NCBI GenBank assembly: GCA_031409955.1
Contig: JANNYF010000267.1
Location: 1 to 64,000, forward strand
From: JAFDVL01 sp031409955
GTDB taxonomy: Bacteria > Acidobacteriota > Blastocatellia > RBC074
Direction: 5' to 3'
Length of the DNA stretch: 64,000 nt
The number at the start of each line of letters is the position of its first letter. The stretch's first letter is position 1. The notes under the pieces were generated by a model. The model did no database searches. It was not told the DNA's origin and worked only from the letters and a program-made list of their open reading frames with translations. The translations under genes were made by a program, and so were the position numbers. This document shows, in pieces, positions 1 to 10,000 of the stretch.

Positions 1-424
1 TAGCACCTCCAACGGGAAGACGAACGAAATTAGAACGGGAAAAGCGATGACCTGTGGGTCATTTCTTACTGTGGCGGGCAGTGTTTTTTCTGTCAAGCTT
101 TCAACCAGGCGCCCCGGACAGAGGGTTCGCCAGCAGTATCAATCAGGGTATCAGTAGATTTCTTTAGAAAAGAATCCGTAGCGAAATTGGTGCCAATTCT
201 TGCGGAAAAGCAAGGGTTTCTGCGCGTACTATCAAGTTTTTCTTGAAAAATGGGCTAATGAAAATAGATCGAAATCGCTTGCAGGTGAAAATGTGAGAAG
301 AGGGCAACGGGGAAATAGTAGATTGCGCTGGTTTGGAATGAATTAATTTCCAATAAGTCCCCAAATGAGTCCCCAAAAAGGAGAGCGGGATAAAAATGGA
401 GTCGTAAATTGTTGGATTGATTGG
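1..424. other. Gene-free stretch beyond the tRNA-Pro 3' end
   Basis: No convincing coding region is seen. The short open frames have no ribosome binding site and no recognisable product. Positions about 140-420 look richer in A and T than the flanking genes. The stretch lies just past the 3' end of a tRNA gene, a common integration site for mobile DNA, but no integrase or direct repeat of the tRNA end is visible. Confidence 0.5.
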
Positions 425-498
<74 letters not shown>

Positions 499-504
499 AC
501 GAAT

Positions 505-531
505 GAAAAAGCCGAGCCTTGAAACTCGGCT
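505..531 (-). terminator. Rho-independent terminator after merR
   Basis: On the minus strand, AGCCGAG and CTCGGCT form a stem around an 8-nt loop, followed directly by TTTTT. It lies between the merR stop and the tRNA-Pro gene, so it should end the merR transcript and leave the tRNA to its own promoter or to read-through. Confidence 0.75.
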
Positions 532-560
532 TGAATCGTTGAATTATCAAGCAACGCGGG

Positions 561-1070
561 TCAATCTATAACATTGCGATTGAGGGTTGTCAACATATCC
601 TCTAGCATCAGTTTGACACGGTGCAACGCATCGCGTGACAGCGGGCTGCCAATCGTGGCCGTGACACTGACTTGCCCATGCGCTTGAATTTCCTGGCCAA
701 TCTGGACTGTCGGGGAAACCGTTGGGGTAGGCTCGAAATCGGCTGCAGTGGCTCCGGGCGGGACGACTTTGAAGCGTCCGGTCGTGCGTCCTTCGCCTTG
801 CAACTTTTTCTTTGCGCCTGCGATGGTGAAACCTTCATCGTACAGCAAGGCTTTAATCCTCAACGCCATTTCGACGTCTTTGCGGCGATAGGTGCGTTGG
901 CCGGCGCGGTTCTTTTGCGGTTGGAGCATCGGGAATTCCGACTCCCAGTACCGCAACACGTGCGCTTGTACGCTTACCAGATCGCACACTTCACCGATTT
1001 TGAAAAACAATTTATCGGGAATGGGAATCCCGGTGATTTCTTGTGTAGCAGTCAACATAGCCATAACCAT
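561..1070 (-). CDS. MerR-family transcriptional regulator
   Basis: A 169-residue protein with one N-terminal MerR-type winged-helix domain (about residues 20-90). The family hallmarks are visible: KIGEVCDLVSVQAHVLRYWE, then a region containing RTYRRKDVE, then GFTIAGAKKKLQ. This belongs to the short MerR group usually found next to IHF-alpha genes. The tail (about 95-169) is low in complexity and shows no metal-binding cysteines, so no effector can be named. It lies 45 nt downstream of the IHF/HU gene on the same strand and is followed by a hairpin terminator and tRNA-Pro. Alternative starts exist within the first five codons (MVMAM). Confidence 0.85.
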   Translation of the reverse strand: MVMAMLTATQEITGIPIPDKLFFKIGEVCDLVSVQAHVLRYWESEFPMLQPQKNRAGQRTYRRKDVEMALRIKALLYDEGFTIAGAKKKLQGEGRTTGRFKVVPPGATAADFEPTPTVSPTVQIGQEIQAHGQVSVTATIGSPLSRDALHRVKLMLEDMLTTLNRNVID

Positions 1071-1115
1071 AAAATCAGGGGCGAGGCCTAAATTCGTAAA
1101 TGTGCTTTTCCAGAC

Positions 1116-1382
1116 TTATTTCATTGATCGTGAGGGACGAAAAACCAAGGCGCGTCTTTCAGGAAGCTGAATATCTTCACCGGTCACTGGATTGCGGCCA
1201 CGTCGGGTGCGTCGCGTGACAACTTCCAAGGATCCAAATCCTACGATGCGAACTTTATCACCTTTCAATAAGCGATTTTTGATCGTCTCGAAGATGGTGT
1301 CCACAATGCGTTGGGCTTCCTGATTGGAAATGCCGCCGTGTCTGTCATAGATCGCGCGGGCCAAGTCTGCTTTCGTCATCAC
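1116..1382 (-). CDS. IHF-alpha/HU-family DNA-bending protein
   Basis: An 88-residue small basic protein covering the whole HU/IHF fold: an N-terminal helical pair (TKADLARAIYD...NQEAQRIVDTIFETI), the conserved turn KVRIVGFGSLEV, and the DNA-gripping arm with RRGRNPVTGE, where the proline intercalates into the minor groove. The sequence and the following merR gene suggest IHF-alpha rather than HU, but a beta partner is not in the window. It would bend DNA as a nucleoid and architectural protein. It usually follows pheT in other genomes; here the upstream same-strand neighbour is an aminotransferase 191 bp away. Confidence 0.9.
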   Translation of the reverse strand: MMTKADLARAIYDRHGGISNQEAQRIVDTIFETIKNRLLKGDKVRIVGFGSLEVVTRRTRRGRNPVTGEDIQLPERRALVFRPSRSMK

Positions 1383-1573
1383 CTAGTCCCTCACTGTAAT
1401 CATACGTGATGCCAGTATGTTACGGCTTTATAGTTAAGCGTGTCAATCAAAGTTTTGCAGCGAAGTTCTTGGTAGCGAAAGAGTTGAAAGAATTAAGGCA
1501 AAATTAAATCCGCCTGACATCGGCGCAAATGAAGTTCGGACCAAGTTGTCCGATACTGCGCTTGCGCCCGTCT

Positions 1574-2941
1574 TTACTGCGTCACGACGCTAATTGCCTC
1601 ATCCAGCGTTTTCAGCGCGAAGTCACATTGCTCACAGTCAATCACCAGCGGCGGCGAAAGCCGAATCGTGCTGGTGCCGCAGCCTTGAATAATCAACCCG
1701 CGCTCGAAGCATTCAATCTCGACCTGATCGCGCTCGGCGGCGGCAGGCTCTTTCGTCGTGCGATTCTTCACCAACTCAATCCCGATCATCAGACCTTTGC
1801 CGCGCACCTCGCCGATCATTTCGTGCTTCTCCATCAAATCGCGGCAACCCTCGATTAGGTAGTTTCCCATCGTCGCGCAATTCGCCAGTAGTTCTGTTTC
1901 GAGCAATTCGATAGTGACCAACGACGCGGCAATCGCTACCGGGTTGCCGCCAAACGTCGAAGCGTGCGCACCGGGCGGCCAATTCATCAAGTCCGCATTC
2001 GCAATCACAGCACTGAGCGGTAAGCCCGAAGCGATTCCTTTGGCAGCGGCGATGATGTCTGGCACAAAATCAAAATGCTCGGATGCGAACATCTTGCCGG
2101 TGCGCCCCATCCCGGCTTGCACTTCGTCCGCGACCACTTTGATGCCGTGTTTATGGGCGATTTCACGAATCGTGTGCAGGAACGACGCGGGCGGAACCAC
2201 GTAGCCACCTTCGCCCTGAATCGGCTCGACAATGATCGCCGCGCATTCGTCGGGCGGCACGGTCGTTTTGAGGATCAAGTCTTCGATGATACGTGCGCAA
2301 TGCGGGCCTTTGGATTCGTGTGCGCCGCAAGTTTCCGGCGTCAAGTTGTACGGGCAGCGATAACAATTCGCGTATGGCACGTGCGTCACATCCAACGCCT
2401 GTGGGCCGAAGCCGGAACGTTGTCGCGCCTTGCTGCCTGTGAGCGACAACGCGCCCATCGTGCGTCCGTGGAATGCGCCAAAAAAGCCGATCAGTTTTTG
2501 CCTGCGCGTCGAGAACATCGCCAACTTGATCGCGCCTTCAACCGCTTCTGCGCCAGAGTTGCCGAAGTGAACGCGTTTGTCATCATCGCCCGGCGCTAAT
2601 TCGCTCAGTTTTTGCGCCAACGCGGGCAAATGCGGATAGTAATAATCGGTACCGGAAATGTGGATGAATTCGTCCACTTGCTGTTTGATCGCAGCGACGA
2701 CTCGTGGGTGCGAATGACCAGTCGCACACACTGCGACCCCGGCATTGAAGTCGAGAAAGACGTTGCCATCTACGTCTTCGATCATCGCGCCTTTGCCGCG
2801 CTGCATCACCAACGGATAGCTGCGTGTGTACGAGGGCGAAATGAATTTCGTGTCGCGGTCAATAATCGCTTGGGCGTTCGGCCCCGGCAACGGCGTATGA
2901 AGTTGTGGCAGTTTCGTGGTCTCTAAAACTGTGCTGGGCAT
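1574..2941 (-). CDS. Class III PLP aminotransferase (acetylornithine/4-aminobutyrate type)
   Basis: A 455-residue PLP enzyme. The start at 2941 is chosen because GGAGG lies 8 nt upstream; the frame continues open further upstream without homology. Visible motifs are the cofactor-contacting NSGAEAVEGAIK, the GAFHGRT loop, the VADEVQAGMGRTG segment with the PLP-nitrogen aspartate, and AAAKGIASG with the Schiff-base lysine. The length and the internal cysteine-containing segment (NCYRCPYNLTPETCG) fit the 4-aminobutyrate or diaminobutyrate-like branch, which moves an omega-amino group to 2-oxoglutarate. The exact substrate cannot be read from the sequence. It stands alone between ihfA and a toxin-antitoxin pair. 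Confidence 0.88.
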   Translation of the reverse strand: MPSTVLETTKLPQLHTPLPGPNAQAIIDRDTKFISPSYTRSYPLVMQRGKGAMIEDVDGNVFLDFNAGVAVCATGHSHPRVVAAIKQQVDEFIHISGTDYYYPHLPALAQKLSELAPGDDDKRVHFGNSGAEAVEGAIKLAMFSTRRQKLIGFFGAFHGRTMGALSLTGSKARQRSGFGPQALDVTHVPYANCYRCPYNLTPETCGAHESKGPHCARIIEDLILKTTVPPDECAAIIVEPIQGEGGYVVPPASFLHTIREIAHKHGIKVVADEVQAGMGRTGKMFASEHFDFVPDIIAAAKGIASGLPLSAVIANADLMNWPPGAHASTFGGNPVAIAASLVTIELLETELLANCATMGNYLIEGCRDLMEKHEMIGEVRGKGLMIGIELVKNRTTKEPAAAERDQVEIECFERGLIIQGCGTSTIRLSPPLVIDCEQCDFALKTLDEAISVVTQ

Positions 2942-3216
2942 CGGCAATACCTCCAACAAACGGAACAGAAAGACAGACTGGCAATTAGCCAGCGGAATTA
3001 TCAGGGGCGAGAGACGGTAGTGAGGCGTTAGTCCGCAAACAGATTTTTGCGGGCGAGTAGCGGGGCAGAATGGGGAAGCAGTCTTTGCATGAACTTTCAA
3101 TTATGTCGTTGTCAAATGCGGGCAGATTATTGCACAAAGTCTATCCGCTTGGCATCAACTTTCATCATTAGGTGAGGACTGAAGCCGGAAAAACCAAAGT
3201 GCTATTCTTAATCGGT

Positions 3217-3561
3217 TCAGATGGCATTCTCGACCTTTGAAATTGATAAGTCCTTTTCAACCTGGAGGAATGCCCGCTGCACAGCGTCGTGTACTTCTGA
3301 CCGAATCATCTCTTTCAACTCTTTGGTGGCGAGCCATTCGCGCAAGGCTTGATTGATTGCTTGCTCGGCACTTTGCCCGGGCGTGGCAAGCTCCTGGAAT
3401 TGGGCGAGAATTTCTTGCTCCACGCGAATGACGGGACGCATCATTGCGGCGGCTCGCCGTCGCTCACGTGCTTCCGGCCCACGATTGATTTTCGCCGGGT
3501 TAGGTGGGTTATCCCTCATGTAAGCTTGATAATCAAAATCTTCTTCGTTGATTGTACTCAT
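3217..3561 (-). CDS. brnA: BrnA-like antitoxin
   Basis: About 114 residues. The start at 3561 has AGGGAGA upstream, and the reading frame overlaps the toxin gene by 29 nt, as is common for brnTA. The C-terminal half carries a ribbon-helix-helix-like segment, RPVIRVEQEILAQFQELA followed by GQSAEQAINQALREWL, which resembles the BrnA DNA-binding region. By family analogy BrnA neutralises the BrnT ribonuclease and represses the operon. The acidic N-terminus (STINEEDFDYQAYM) may be the part that contacts the toxin, which is inference. The tail after about residue 80 is longer than in most BrnA proteins. Confidence 0.75.
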   Translation of the reverse strand: MSTINEEDFDYQAYMRDNPPNPAKINRGPEARERRRAAAMMRPVIRVEQEILAQFQELATPGQSAEQAINQALREWLATKELKEMIRSEVHDAVQRAFLQVEKDLSISKVENAI

Positions 3562-3817
3562 TAATCCATCTCCCTTCCGCGTCATAAGCGGTAACAATTC
3601 GATATAGCGGTAAATCCTGCTCGGTAAAGATGACAGCCAGCAAACGATCCCAACGTGTTTTTCCGATCCACATCCAACGAACTTCGTGTTCGACCGGACT
3701 CATTTCTTCAAATCCATTGGGATCATCGAACGCGGAAACGATTTCATAAAACCGAACATCGTGTTCCGCGATGACCTGATTATACTTCGTTTCGTCCCAA
3801 ACAAAGCCAATATCCAT
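3533..3817 (-). CDS. brnT: BrnT-family toxin (ribonuclease)
   Basis: A 94-residue protein with the BrnT layout: FVWDETKYNQVIAEHDVRFYEIVSAFDDP at the N-terminus, then a beta-rich core (RWMWIGKTRWDRLLAVIFTE) and a C-terminal YRIVTAYDAEGRWINEYNQRR. In characterised BrnT this compact RelE-like fold cleaves RNA and is bound by the antitoxin encoded just downstream. The usual core is RIISARxAxxxExxxY; here it reads RIVTAYDAEGRWINEY, so part of the active face has diverged and activity is uncertain. The toxin comes first and the antitoxin second, as in brnTA operons. Only 9 nt separate it from the upstream dehydratase gene. Confidence 0.78.
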   Translation of the reverse strand: MDIGFVWDETKYNQVIAEHDVRFYEIVSAFDDPNGFEEMSPVEHEVRWMWIGKTRWDRLLAVIFTEQDLPLYRIVTAYDAEGRWINEYNQRRRF

Positions 3818-3826
3818 CCTTTACTC

Positions 3827-5551
3827 CTAATGAATCTCCGGCTCCGGCGTTTCCGCCCCCGCGTGCAGAAAATCAAAATCACAACCTTCGTGCGCTTGCG
3901 TCACGCGCTCAGCAAACAGCGCGCCGTACCCGCGTCCATACTTGCGTTCCGGCTTCACCCATTCAGCTTTGCGCAGCGCGAGTTCGACTTCGCTGATGAG
4001 CAAATTCAGCTTGCGATTGGGCACGTCCAACTCAATCAAATCGCCATCGCGCACAAACGCCAACGTACCGCCAACAAAGGCTTCGGGCGACACATGCAGC
4101 ACGCAAGCGCCATACGCCGTGCCGCTCATTCGCGCGTCTGAAATGCGTACCATATCGCGGATGCCTTTCTTCAGCACTTTGTTCGGCAGCGGTAACATCC
4201 CCCATTCCGGCATGCCCGGCCCACCCAGCGGCCCGGCGTTTTGCAGCACCAACACACAGGTTTCATCTATCTCCAAATCCTCATCGTTCAGCCGCGCGTT
4301 CATGTCGTTGTAGTCTTTGAAAACGACCGCGCGTCCTGTGTGTTGCCACAAATGTTTTTCGGCAGCCGTGGGCTTGATGACGGCTCCGTTGGGTGCGAGA
4401 TTGCCGTACAGAATCGCGGTGCCGCCGATTTCGACGACGGGGTTTTTCAGCGAACGAATCACGTCGTCATTGAAGACTTTTGCGCCTTCGATATTTTCGC
4501 CCATCGTCTTGCCGTTCACCGTCAATGCGTCGAGATGCAGCAAGTCACGAATCTGATTCAGGCACGCGCGCAATCCGCCCGCGTAGTAAAAATCTTCCAT
4601 CAGGTATTTGCCCGAAGGCCGGATGTTCGCAATCAATGGCACGCGTTGTGAAATCTCATCAAACTTGGCCAGCGGCAACTTGATCCCCGCCCGCCCGGCC
4701 ATCGCTACCAAATGGATGATCGCATTGGTCGAACCGCCAATCGCCATATCTGTCGTGATCGCGTTTTCAATCGCAGCCATCGTCATAATGTCGGTCGGCT
4801 TCAAATCTTCCCACACCATTTCCACGATGCGGCGACCGCACGAAGTCGCCATCCGCGCGTGGTTCGCATCCACTGCCGGAATCGAAGCTGCGCCCGGCAA
4901 CGTGAAGCCCAACGATTCTGCAATCGAAGTCATCGTTGACGCCGTCCCCATCGTCATGCAATGCCCGGCAGACCGTGCGATGCCGTCTTCCATCGAATTC
5001 CATTCGGCATCGGTGATTGTGCCTGCACAGCGTTCCATCCAGTATTTCCAGACGTCCGAACCGCTGCCCAAAAATTGCCCATTCCAATTGCCGCGCAGCA
5101 TCGGTCCCGCAGGCAAGTAAATCGCAGGCAGGTTCATCGAAATCGCGCCCATTAACAGCCCCGGCGTCGTCTTGTCGCAACCACCCATTAACACGACGCC
5201 ATCAATCGGCTGGCTGCGCAGATATTCTTCGGTGTCCATCGCCAGCAAATTGCGATACATCATCGGCGAAGGCTTCATGAAAATTTCGGTGATCGCCATC
5301 GCAGGCAATTCGACCGGGAAGCCGCCCGCTTGCCACACGCCGCGTTTGACTTCTTCGACGCGTTCGGGGAAATGGCTGTGACAGGTGCTGAGATCGCTCC
5401 ACGTGTTGATGATGGCGATGATCGGCTTGCCCACGTAATCTTCGGCGGCATAGCCCATTTGCTTGGCGCGCGAGCGATGTCCGAACGAACGCATATCATT
5501 CACACCGAGCCAGCGATGCGAGCGTAATTCTTCTGGGGTTTTCTTGTTCAC
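3827..5551 (-). CDS. IlvD/Edd-family sugar-acid dehydratase (L-arabinonate dehydratase-like)
   Basis: 574 residues, full length for the family. The enzymes remove water from C2-C3 of an aldonic acid (or a dihydroxy acid in IlvD) to give a 2-keto-3-deoxy acid, using a [2Fe-2S] cluster and Mg2+. Cysteines C57 (WSDLSTCHSH), C125 (MGGCDKTTPG) and C198 (SAGHCMTMG) occupy the cluster positions reported for rhizobial L-arabinonate dehydratase. The conserved SDARMSGTAYG carries the catalytic-base serine. The absence of the ilv neighbourhood and the sequence style favour a sugar acid over valine/isoleucine synthesis, but the substrate is inferred. No sugar transporter or aldolase is adjacent. Confidence 0.82.
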   Translation of the reverse strand: MNKKTPEELRSHRWLGVNDMRSFGHRSRAKQMGYAAEDYVGKPIIAIINTWSDLSTCHSHFPERVEEVKRGVWQAGGFPVELPAMAITEIFMKPSPMMYRNLLAMDTEEYLRSQPIDGVVLMGGCDKTTPGLLMGAISMNLPAIYLPAGPMLRGNWNGQFLGSGSDVWKYWMERCAGTITDAEWNSMEDGIARSAGHCMTMGTASTMTSIAESLGFTLPGAASIPAVDANHARMATSCGRRIVEMVWEDLKPTDIMTMAAIENAITTDMAIGGSTNAIIHLVAMAGRAGIKLPLAKFDEISQRVPLIANIRPSGKYLMEDFYYAGGLRACLNQIRDLLHLDALTVNGKTMGENIEGAKVFNDDVIRSLKNPVVEIGGTAILYGNLAPNGAVIKPTAAEKHLWQHTGRAVVFKDYNDMNARLNDEDLEIDETCVLVLQNAGPLGGPGMPEWGMLPLPNKVLKKGIRDMVRISDARMSGTAYGACVLHVSPEAFVGGTLAFVRDGDLIELDVPNRKLNLLISEVELALRKAEWVKPERKYGRGYGALFAERVTQAHEGCDFDFLHAGAETPEPEIH

Positions 5552-5668
5552 GGTTAATCTCCAATTTGGTTCAGGATAAAAAACGGAATCGCTATTGTGG
5601 CGCAGAATTTTGCGCGCGACAACAGTGCAATCTCATTATTGATTTTTGTATTTATGGCTAGAAAAACG

Positions 5669-5771
5669 AGATTACGGAACATACGAAAATAACGAAACAC
5701 ACGAAAGAATACTCTTTGTTGCCCAACTTGCTTTCCGTCTGTTTCGTTATTTTCGTATGTTCCGTAATCTC
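5669..5771. repeat. Long inverted repeat with about 40-nt arms
   Basis: The left arm (5669-5706) and right arm (5731-5771) are near-perfect reverse complements over about 40 nt around a 24-nt spacer. Both carry GAGATTACGGAACATACG and AAAATAACGAAACA, differing at about two positions. It lies between the dehydratase start and the MFS stop, both on the minus strand. There is no T-tract typical of a terminator on either side. The phased ACGAAA words give it the look of a dispersed genomic repeat. Confidence 0.85.
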
Positions 5772-5790
5772 TCGTCTTTCCTCATCACAT

Positions 5791-7032
5791 TTAGCGCTCG
5801 CTGTGCTGTACCAATGCCCCATATTTGCGCAATTGGGGCCAGACTGTTCCCACCATCAACACCACAATCAAGGTGCCGATGCCGCCGGAAACGACGGACG
5901 CCACAGTGCCAAAATATTCTGCAACCACACCCGATTCGTATCCGCCAAGTTCGTTCGATGTGCCAATAAATAAGCTGTTGATTGCCGAGACCCGCCCGCG
6001 CATTTCGTTTGGCGTGAGCAGTTGCACCAGCGTGTGGCGAATGATGACGCTGACGGCGTCGAATGCGCCAATCAGCATCAGCATACACATCGAAAGCCAA
6101 AACGAACGCGAGAGGCCAAAGAAAATCGTCGCGCCGCCAAAGCCGATGACCGAGAGCATCAAGTTGCGCCCGGCCTTTTGCATCGGTGGGCGATGCGTGA
6201 TGTACAGAGCCATCAACACGGCTCCGACCGACGGTGCAGCGCGCATCCAGCCCAAGCCCGTCGGCCCGACTTGCAAAATATCTTTCGCATAAATCGGCAG
6301 CAACGTAACCGCGCCGCCGAGCAGCACCGCGAACAAATCCAATGTGATCGAAGCGACCATCACTTTGGTATTCCACACGAACTTCAATCCGGCGATCAAC
6401 CCTTCCAATCGAATTGGTTCGCGATGATCTTGCGGCGTGCTGACCTGGATTCCAGTCAATAAAATCAGGTACGCGAACGAACACACCGCCGTCACCAAAT
6501 ATACCCACGTCGGTTTGCCGAAGAACGCGATCATCGCGCCGCCGAGCGCTGGCCCGGTGATCGTTGCGATTTCAAAAGAATTGCTGCCCCACGCCACCGC
6601 ATTCGGAAAAATCTCGCGCGGGACGATTTGCGTGACGAACGCCGCGCGCGCCGGGGCTTGAAATGCACGTGCCAACCCATTCAAAAACAAACACGCATAG
6701 ATCACATTGATGGAGCCGTTGGTCGCCGAAACCCAGAGCATCACGAGCGCTGCAATTGAAGTCATTGCCAGCGTTAAGAACATGATCTTTTTGCGATTGA
6801 AGCGGTCTGCAATCTGTCCGGCAGGGAGCGTGAACAGCAGGATGGGCAGGTATTGCGCAAGGCCGATGTAGCCGAGTTTGAGCTTTGATCCCGTGCGTTC
6901 GTAAATCTCCCAGCCGACGGCGAGCGTCAGCATTTGGTGCGCGATGATGCCGAGAATATTGCCTGCGAAGTAACGGCGATAATTGGGAAGGCGAAAGACT
7001 GCGTAAGCGCCAGTGTTTGCATCAGCGCTCAT
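5791..7032 (-). CDS. MFS transporter (EntS-like exporter family)
   Basis: 413 residues, rich in hydrophobic helices and consistent with 12 transmembrane segments. The N-terminal region FRLPNYRRYFAGNILGIIAHQM and the loop motif GQIADRFNRKKIM (between helices 2 and 3) are typical of the MFS_3 exporter group containing the enterobactin exporter EntS. The substrate is unknown. The start overlaps the stop of the Rad50/SbcC-like gene by 4 nt (ATGA), so the two are translationally coupled, an odd functional pairing. The C-terminal end is short and charged. Confidence 0.82.
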   Translation of the reverse strand: MSADANTGAYAVFRLPNYRRYFAGNILGIIAHQMLTLAVGWEIYERTGSKLKLGYIGLAQYLPILLFTLPAGQIADRFNRKKIMFLTLAMTSIAALVMLWVSATNGSINVIYACLFLNGLARAFQAPARAAFVTQIVPREIFPNAVAWGSNSFEIATITGPALGGAMIAFFGKPTWVYLVTAVCSFAYLILLTGIQVSTPQDHREPIRLEGLIAGLKFVWNTKVMVASITLDLFAVLLGGAVTLLPIYAKDILQVGPTGLGWMRAAPSVGAVLMALYITHRPPMQKAGRNLMLSVIGFGGATIFFGLSRSFWLSMCMLMLIGAFDAVSVIIRHTLVQLLTPNEMRGRVSAINSLFIGTSNELGGYESGVVAEYFGTVASVVSGGIGTLIVVLMVGTVWPQLRKYGALVQHSER

Positions 7033-10000
7033 TCTTTGTCTCCCAGCACGATGACCTGGTCCGTGAAGTTCTCAAAGCTGTCATCGTGACTAATCACAAA
7101 TAGCTGTTTGAAGCCCGTGACGCGCCCGATCTGCTGCGCCAGATTGCGCCGCCGGTCTTCGTCCATATTGGTTGTGGGTTCGTCAAAAAACGCGAGGCTG
7201 AGATGATCGGAAAACTCGCGGAGCAAGGCTAAGCGAACGGCCAACGCGGCGGTCATCTGCTCGCCGCCGGAGAGGGTAGCGAAGGGGCGCGCATAGCCGC
7301 GTTCTTCCAACGTGATTTCGTAATCATTGCTCCATTTCAGCGTTGCGTCGTATTGACCGCTGATTTCGCGGAAGAGTTGATTGGCTTCAATCGAGATCGA
7401 ATGCAAGTACGCTTCGGTGATGAAGGGCGCGGCTTTTTGCAGCGTGTCGCGGATGAATTCGTTGGTGCTGCGCAGGGTGGAGAGTTGTTCGTGGGCGGCA
7501 ATTTCCGCGCGCATCGTAGCGCGAACTTCGTTGAGATAGGTAAGTTGTGTCGTCAACTTTTCGTGTTGTTCGCGCAAGTGTTCGAGCTGCGTTGTCAGTT
7601 GCGTGACCCGTTCGCGCAAATCGCGCAAGGCCGTCAACGCGCGGCTGTGCTGGTCGGCGTCGTATTGCTCTTCGAGCGCGACCAGTTGCGCTGTCGCGGC
7701 ATTCAGCGCGGATTCCGTGCGCGCCAATTCATCGTTCAACGATTTGGCTTCGGCTGCGCGGGCATTGACGGTTGCGGCAGTGTTTTCGTTGGCAATAAAC
7801 GCCTGATAGGCGGATTCATTTGATGCACGCGCCGCAGTGGCTTCGGCCATCGTCGCGTCCAATGTCGCAAAGATGATCAACTCCGCGTTGAGTTGATCCA
7901 ATTGCGAAGTGATTTTCTGCAGGATGACTTCGACGTTGGCGCAAATCTGTTGCCATTCGGCTTCGCGTTTCAAAAGTTGATTGAGTGCAGAAGCGCGGCT
8001 GCGTGGATCGCCAAGCGCTTGCACCATCGTTTCGGTTTCGATCAATTGTGCTTCAGTGGTGCTGAGCGCGGCGAGCTTTTGCTGCAAAGCTTCGTGGTCG
8101 GCGCGTTTGTTTTTGCCTTCTTCTTGAATGCTCAAGGCTTCACGATTCAGCACTTCGACCTGGCTCAATTTGGCCTGTGCTTCACGCGCCTGACGAAGCT
8201 GTAAATCTAGCGTTTGTCGTTGTTGCTGCAACTGCTTGAGTTCGATGTCTGGCAGCGCTTTGGTGGTGGTGATATCCGCTTCGAGTTTTGCAATCAACGT
8301 TTGTTGTTTTGTTTGGCGATCAGCCAGCGCGGTCAAATCTTCCTGCAATTTGGGCAGTCGTTTGGTCTCGGCTTCGGCAGTGCGCAGCTTTTTGACTTCG
8401 GCGGCGAGCGTTGATTTTTCAAGTTGCGCGATTTCTTTGCGACGCGTGTCTAGGCCTGATTTGAAGCGCTTGTCGAGCGATTCACCCGGTTTCAGGTTGA
8501 GGCATTTTTCGGTCAGCAAGGGACACACACCGCCGCTTTCGAGCGCGGAAATCATTTCAGCATCGCGGGCAGTTTCGGCGCGCAATTTTGCCAGGCGGTC
8601 AGTTTCGCTTTGCTGTTTGCTTTCGGCTTCTGCCAATTGCTGGACTTGTTGGGCGAGCGGTTGCAGCCGCGCGATTTCGTTTGTGAGTTTGGTTTGCTCG
8701 GCTTGCAGGCGCGTCAATTCGGATTGCGCTTGCGTGACTTGGTCGCGTTTGAGTTGCGCGCCTTGCCGGGCGATTTCGGAATGCGTGAGGCGTTCGGTGA
8801 GCGAGCGAAACTCTATCTCCAAACTTTCGGTTTGTTCGGCAGCTTGACGAAATTGATCGGCGTCCTTGAGCCGTTGTTTCAATTCGGCAAAGCGCGTTCG
8901 CAACCGCTCCAATTCACGATCCAACGCATCGGCGGCGTGTTGCAACCCTTGCGCTTGCCCGCGACTTTCGCGCAATTCAGCTAAGCGATTTTCCAACGTC
9001 TCTTGTTCTTTGACGCGTGCTGTTAAGCCCGTCAACTCTTCTTTGGCATGCGCGACTTCTCGCAGTCGTTCTTTCGCGCTTTCGATTTGGACTTTGGCGG
9101 TGACGTGGTCTTGTTCGAGTTTACTGGCGCGCGCGCGCAGCATTTCCCGCGTTGAGCGTTGCTTCTCGCATTCGGTTAGCCGTTGCACGGCGGATTGATA
9201 TTGCTCCGCGCCAGCCCGCGAGCGCGTCACGATGTCGGCAGCCGCGCGTGCCTGTTCCGCCGCTTCTCTCGCCGTCGTCAGATTGCCGCGCGTCAGTTGC
9301 GATTTGATGTTTGTGCGCTCGACGATGCCGCGCTGCTTATTGATTTGCTCTGACAACTCTGAGTATTGACGGGCTAGTTGTTCGGCTTGATTGCGCGCTT
9401 GCGTGGCAGTAAGAAGTTGTTGCTCTAGGTCTTGTAACTTGGCGGCTGCGTCGTCGAATTGTTGTTTGAGTTCGTCGTAGGCTTTGAGTTCGCCTTCGGC
9501 GGCAGCGATTTTGCGATCCGTTTCGGTCAGGCGCGTGTCGAGGTGATTGCGCGTGGCTTTCAGGTTGTCCGCCGCTGCACGATATTCTTCGACCTTGAGA
9601 ATTTGGTCGAAGACCTTTTTGCGCGGTGCGGGAGCCAGCGAGAAATCTGCAGTGAACGTGCCTTGCGGAACCCCAATCGTCGTTTTGAAAAGCGTCGGCA
9701 AATCGGTAGTCGGTTCGACGCCAATATGTTCCTTGAGCCAGCCAATCACCTGGCTTTTCTGTTCGATCAGCTTAACTTTGGTGTCAACGTCATAAACGTA
9801 ATACCCGCCGCCCGTGTCCCGATGCACCAGATATTCGCGGTCATCGGCGTTGGAGCGAAAGCTGATGTCTACTTGTCCGCGCTTGGCTCCACGTTTGACG
9901 AAATCGTCGCGGTTGTATTCCAGGTGATCGAACAGCGCCCAGGCAATGGCTTCGATGATGGTGGTTTTGCCTGCGCCATTCGGGCCGCAAATCGCCGTCA

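Noticed and set aside
164..376. 70-codon open frame on the minus strand near tRNA-Pro
   Set aside because: AT-rich sequence with no ribosome binding site and no recognisable domain; not enough to call a gene or an integrase remnant.
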